DNA of 64,000 nucleotides from NCBI GenBank assembly GCA_963738205.1, contig CAVTVQ010000009.1, forward strand, positions 1 to 64,000, written 5' to 3'. Position numbers and translations under genes: made by a program. Source of the DNA: DATFQE01 sp963738205 (GTDB lineage: Bacteria; Actinomycetota; Thermoleophilia; Gaiellales; Gaiellaceae). Numbering within the stretch: position 1 is the stretch's first letter; every line of letters starts with the position of its first letter. Of this stretch, positions 63,310 through 64,000 are shown in pieces. Below the pieces are notes generated by a model that was not told where the DNA came from, did no database searches, and was given only the letters and a program-made list of their open reading frames with translations.

Positions 63310-63948
63310 GTGAGCTTCATCGTCGAGCCCGCCGTCGAGGCCTACGCCGAGGTGCACACGTCGCCGCTGCCCGAGCTGTTCGAGCGGCTCGCGGCCGAGA
63401 CGCGGGAAAAGACCACCGCGCCGCAGATGATGGTCGGGCGGATCGAGGGCCGATTCCTCGGCTTCCTCGTCTATCTGCGCCGGCCGCAGTGGATCCTCGA
63501 GGTCGGCACGTTCACCGGCTACTCGTCGATCTGCATGGCGCTCGAGCTGCCCGCGGGAGGCCGCATCACGACATGCGACGTCAACGAGGAGACGACCGAG
63601 ATCGCCCGCCGCTATGCAACCGAGGCAGGCGTCGTCGATCGCATCGACTACCGGCTCGGGCCGGCCTCCGAGACGATCCCGCAGCTCGACGGCCCGTTCG
63701 ACCTCGTCTTCATCGACGCGGACAAGCCCGGGTACATCGACTACTACGAGGCGGCGCTGCCGAAGCTCGCAGACGACGCTCTGCTCATCGCTGACAACGT
63801 CCTCTGGTCGGGCCGCGTCGCGAGCGAGGACGACGACGAGTCCACCCGCGCGATCAGGCGCTTCAACGAGCACGTGCGCTCCGATGACCGGGTCGAGAGC
63901 GTGATGCTGAGCGTACGGGACGGGATGACGCTCATCCGCAGGCGCTAG
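63310..63948 (+). CDS. O-methyltransferase (catechol-type, class I)
   Basis: The 212-residue enzyme has the SAM motif LEVGTFTGYSS (63-73), the acidic ribose-binding TTCDVNEETTEIAR and the metal-dependent catechol site FDLVFIDADKPGYIDYYEAA. Methyltransf_3 members use SAM and divalent metal to methylate catechols or caffeoyl-like compounds. The GTG start is typical. The stop codon shares CTAG with the convergent partial gene at the window edge. Confidence 0.92.
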   Translation: MSFIVEPAVEAYAEVHTSPLPELFERLAAETREKTTAPQMMVGRIEGRFLGFLVYLRRPQWILEVGTFTGYSSICMALELPAGGRITTCDVNEETTEIARRYATEAGVVDRIDYRLGPASETIPQLDGPFDLVFIDADKPGYIDYYEAALPKLADDALLIADNVLWSGRVASEDDDESTRAIRRFNEHVRSDDRVESVMLSVRDGMTLIRRR

Positions 63949-64000
63949 CCGGCGATCGCGGCGGGCGTCAGCTCGTCCAGCGAGTCGAGCACGACGTCGG
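63945..64000 (-). CDS. C-terminal end of a HAD-like phosphatase (partial, edge)
   Basis: Only the last 17 codons are present (DVVLDSLDELTPAAIAG, then TAG). The D-x-V-L-D-S-L-x-E-L ending is common at the end of HAD subfamily IA phosphatases, so that is the tentative call. The rest lies outside the window. Confidence 0.45.
   Translation of the reverse strand, partial: DVVLDSLDELTPAAIAG

Overview
This is high-GC actinobacterial DNA. Coenzyme-F420-type enzymes, secreted RTX/WD40-like and kelch proteins, many C-terminal-rich regulators and a split LigD system all fit a soil member of the Thermoleophilia (Gaiellales/Solirubrobacterales). That placement is inferred from gene content, not from a marker gene. 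Many genes start with GTG, and several are broken by single-base frameshifts. The frameshifts cluster, so some may be assembly errors.

Region 1 (1-11.2 kb): a truncated BTAD/NB-ARC regulator, decayed rhomboid and YceI remnants, an AI-2E exporter-family protein, a coiled-coil protein, CorA, and a light/B12 module. The module is a CarH-like MerR/cobalamin photoreceptor that faces a DUF378-fasciclin operon across three tandem 11-bp repeats lying on a canonical promoter.

Region 2 (11.5-33.8 kb) is an accretion zone at an intact tRNA-Ser(CGA) gene (33,739-33,827, minus strand). Five partial copies of its 3' half or anticodon arm lie at about 11.6, 13.7, 19.8, 24.2 and 30.4 kb. Each is followed, 39-41 bp beyond the anticodon arm, by a pair of GCGCGACA octamers spaced 12 bp apart. 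This is the layout of recombinase attachment sites. The intervals hold accessory genes: a DUF4062/NB-ARC STAND protein, alpha/beta hydrolases, three GNATs, an epoxide hydrolase, kelch, ferritin-like, TIGR03118 and oxidoreductase genes, plus gene fragments. No recombinase gene is visible. A partial tRNA-Asp at 7.6 kb may mark another event.

Region 3 (33.9-64 kb) is tightly packed, core-like DNA. It is dominated by what looks like reductive pyrimidine (or hydantoin) catabolism: dihydropyrimidinase, an M20-type carbamoyl-amino-acid hydrolase, a class III aminotransferase, (methyl)malonate-semialdehyde dehydrogenase, a NMT1/THI5-type ABC importer, a second MalFGK-type importer, and an F420-type LLM oxidoreductase that could supply the missing reductive step. 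It continues with LspA-like and DMT membrane proteins, a degenerate DUF3455 gene, tRNA-Ser(GCT), separate LigD-type polymerase and ligase genes, FabF, a flavoprotein oxidase and an O-methyltransferase. Six of seven convergent gene pairs here share one CTAG tetranucleotide as both stop codons. No such pair occurs in the tRNA-Ser zone.
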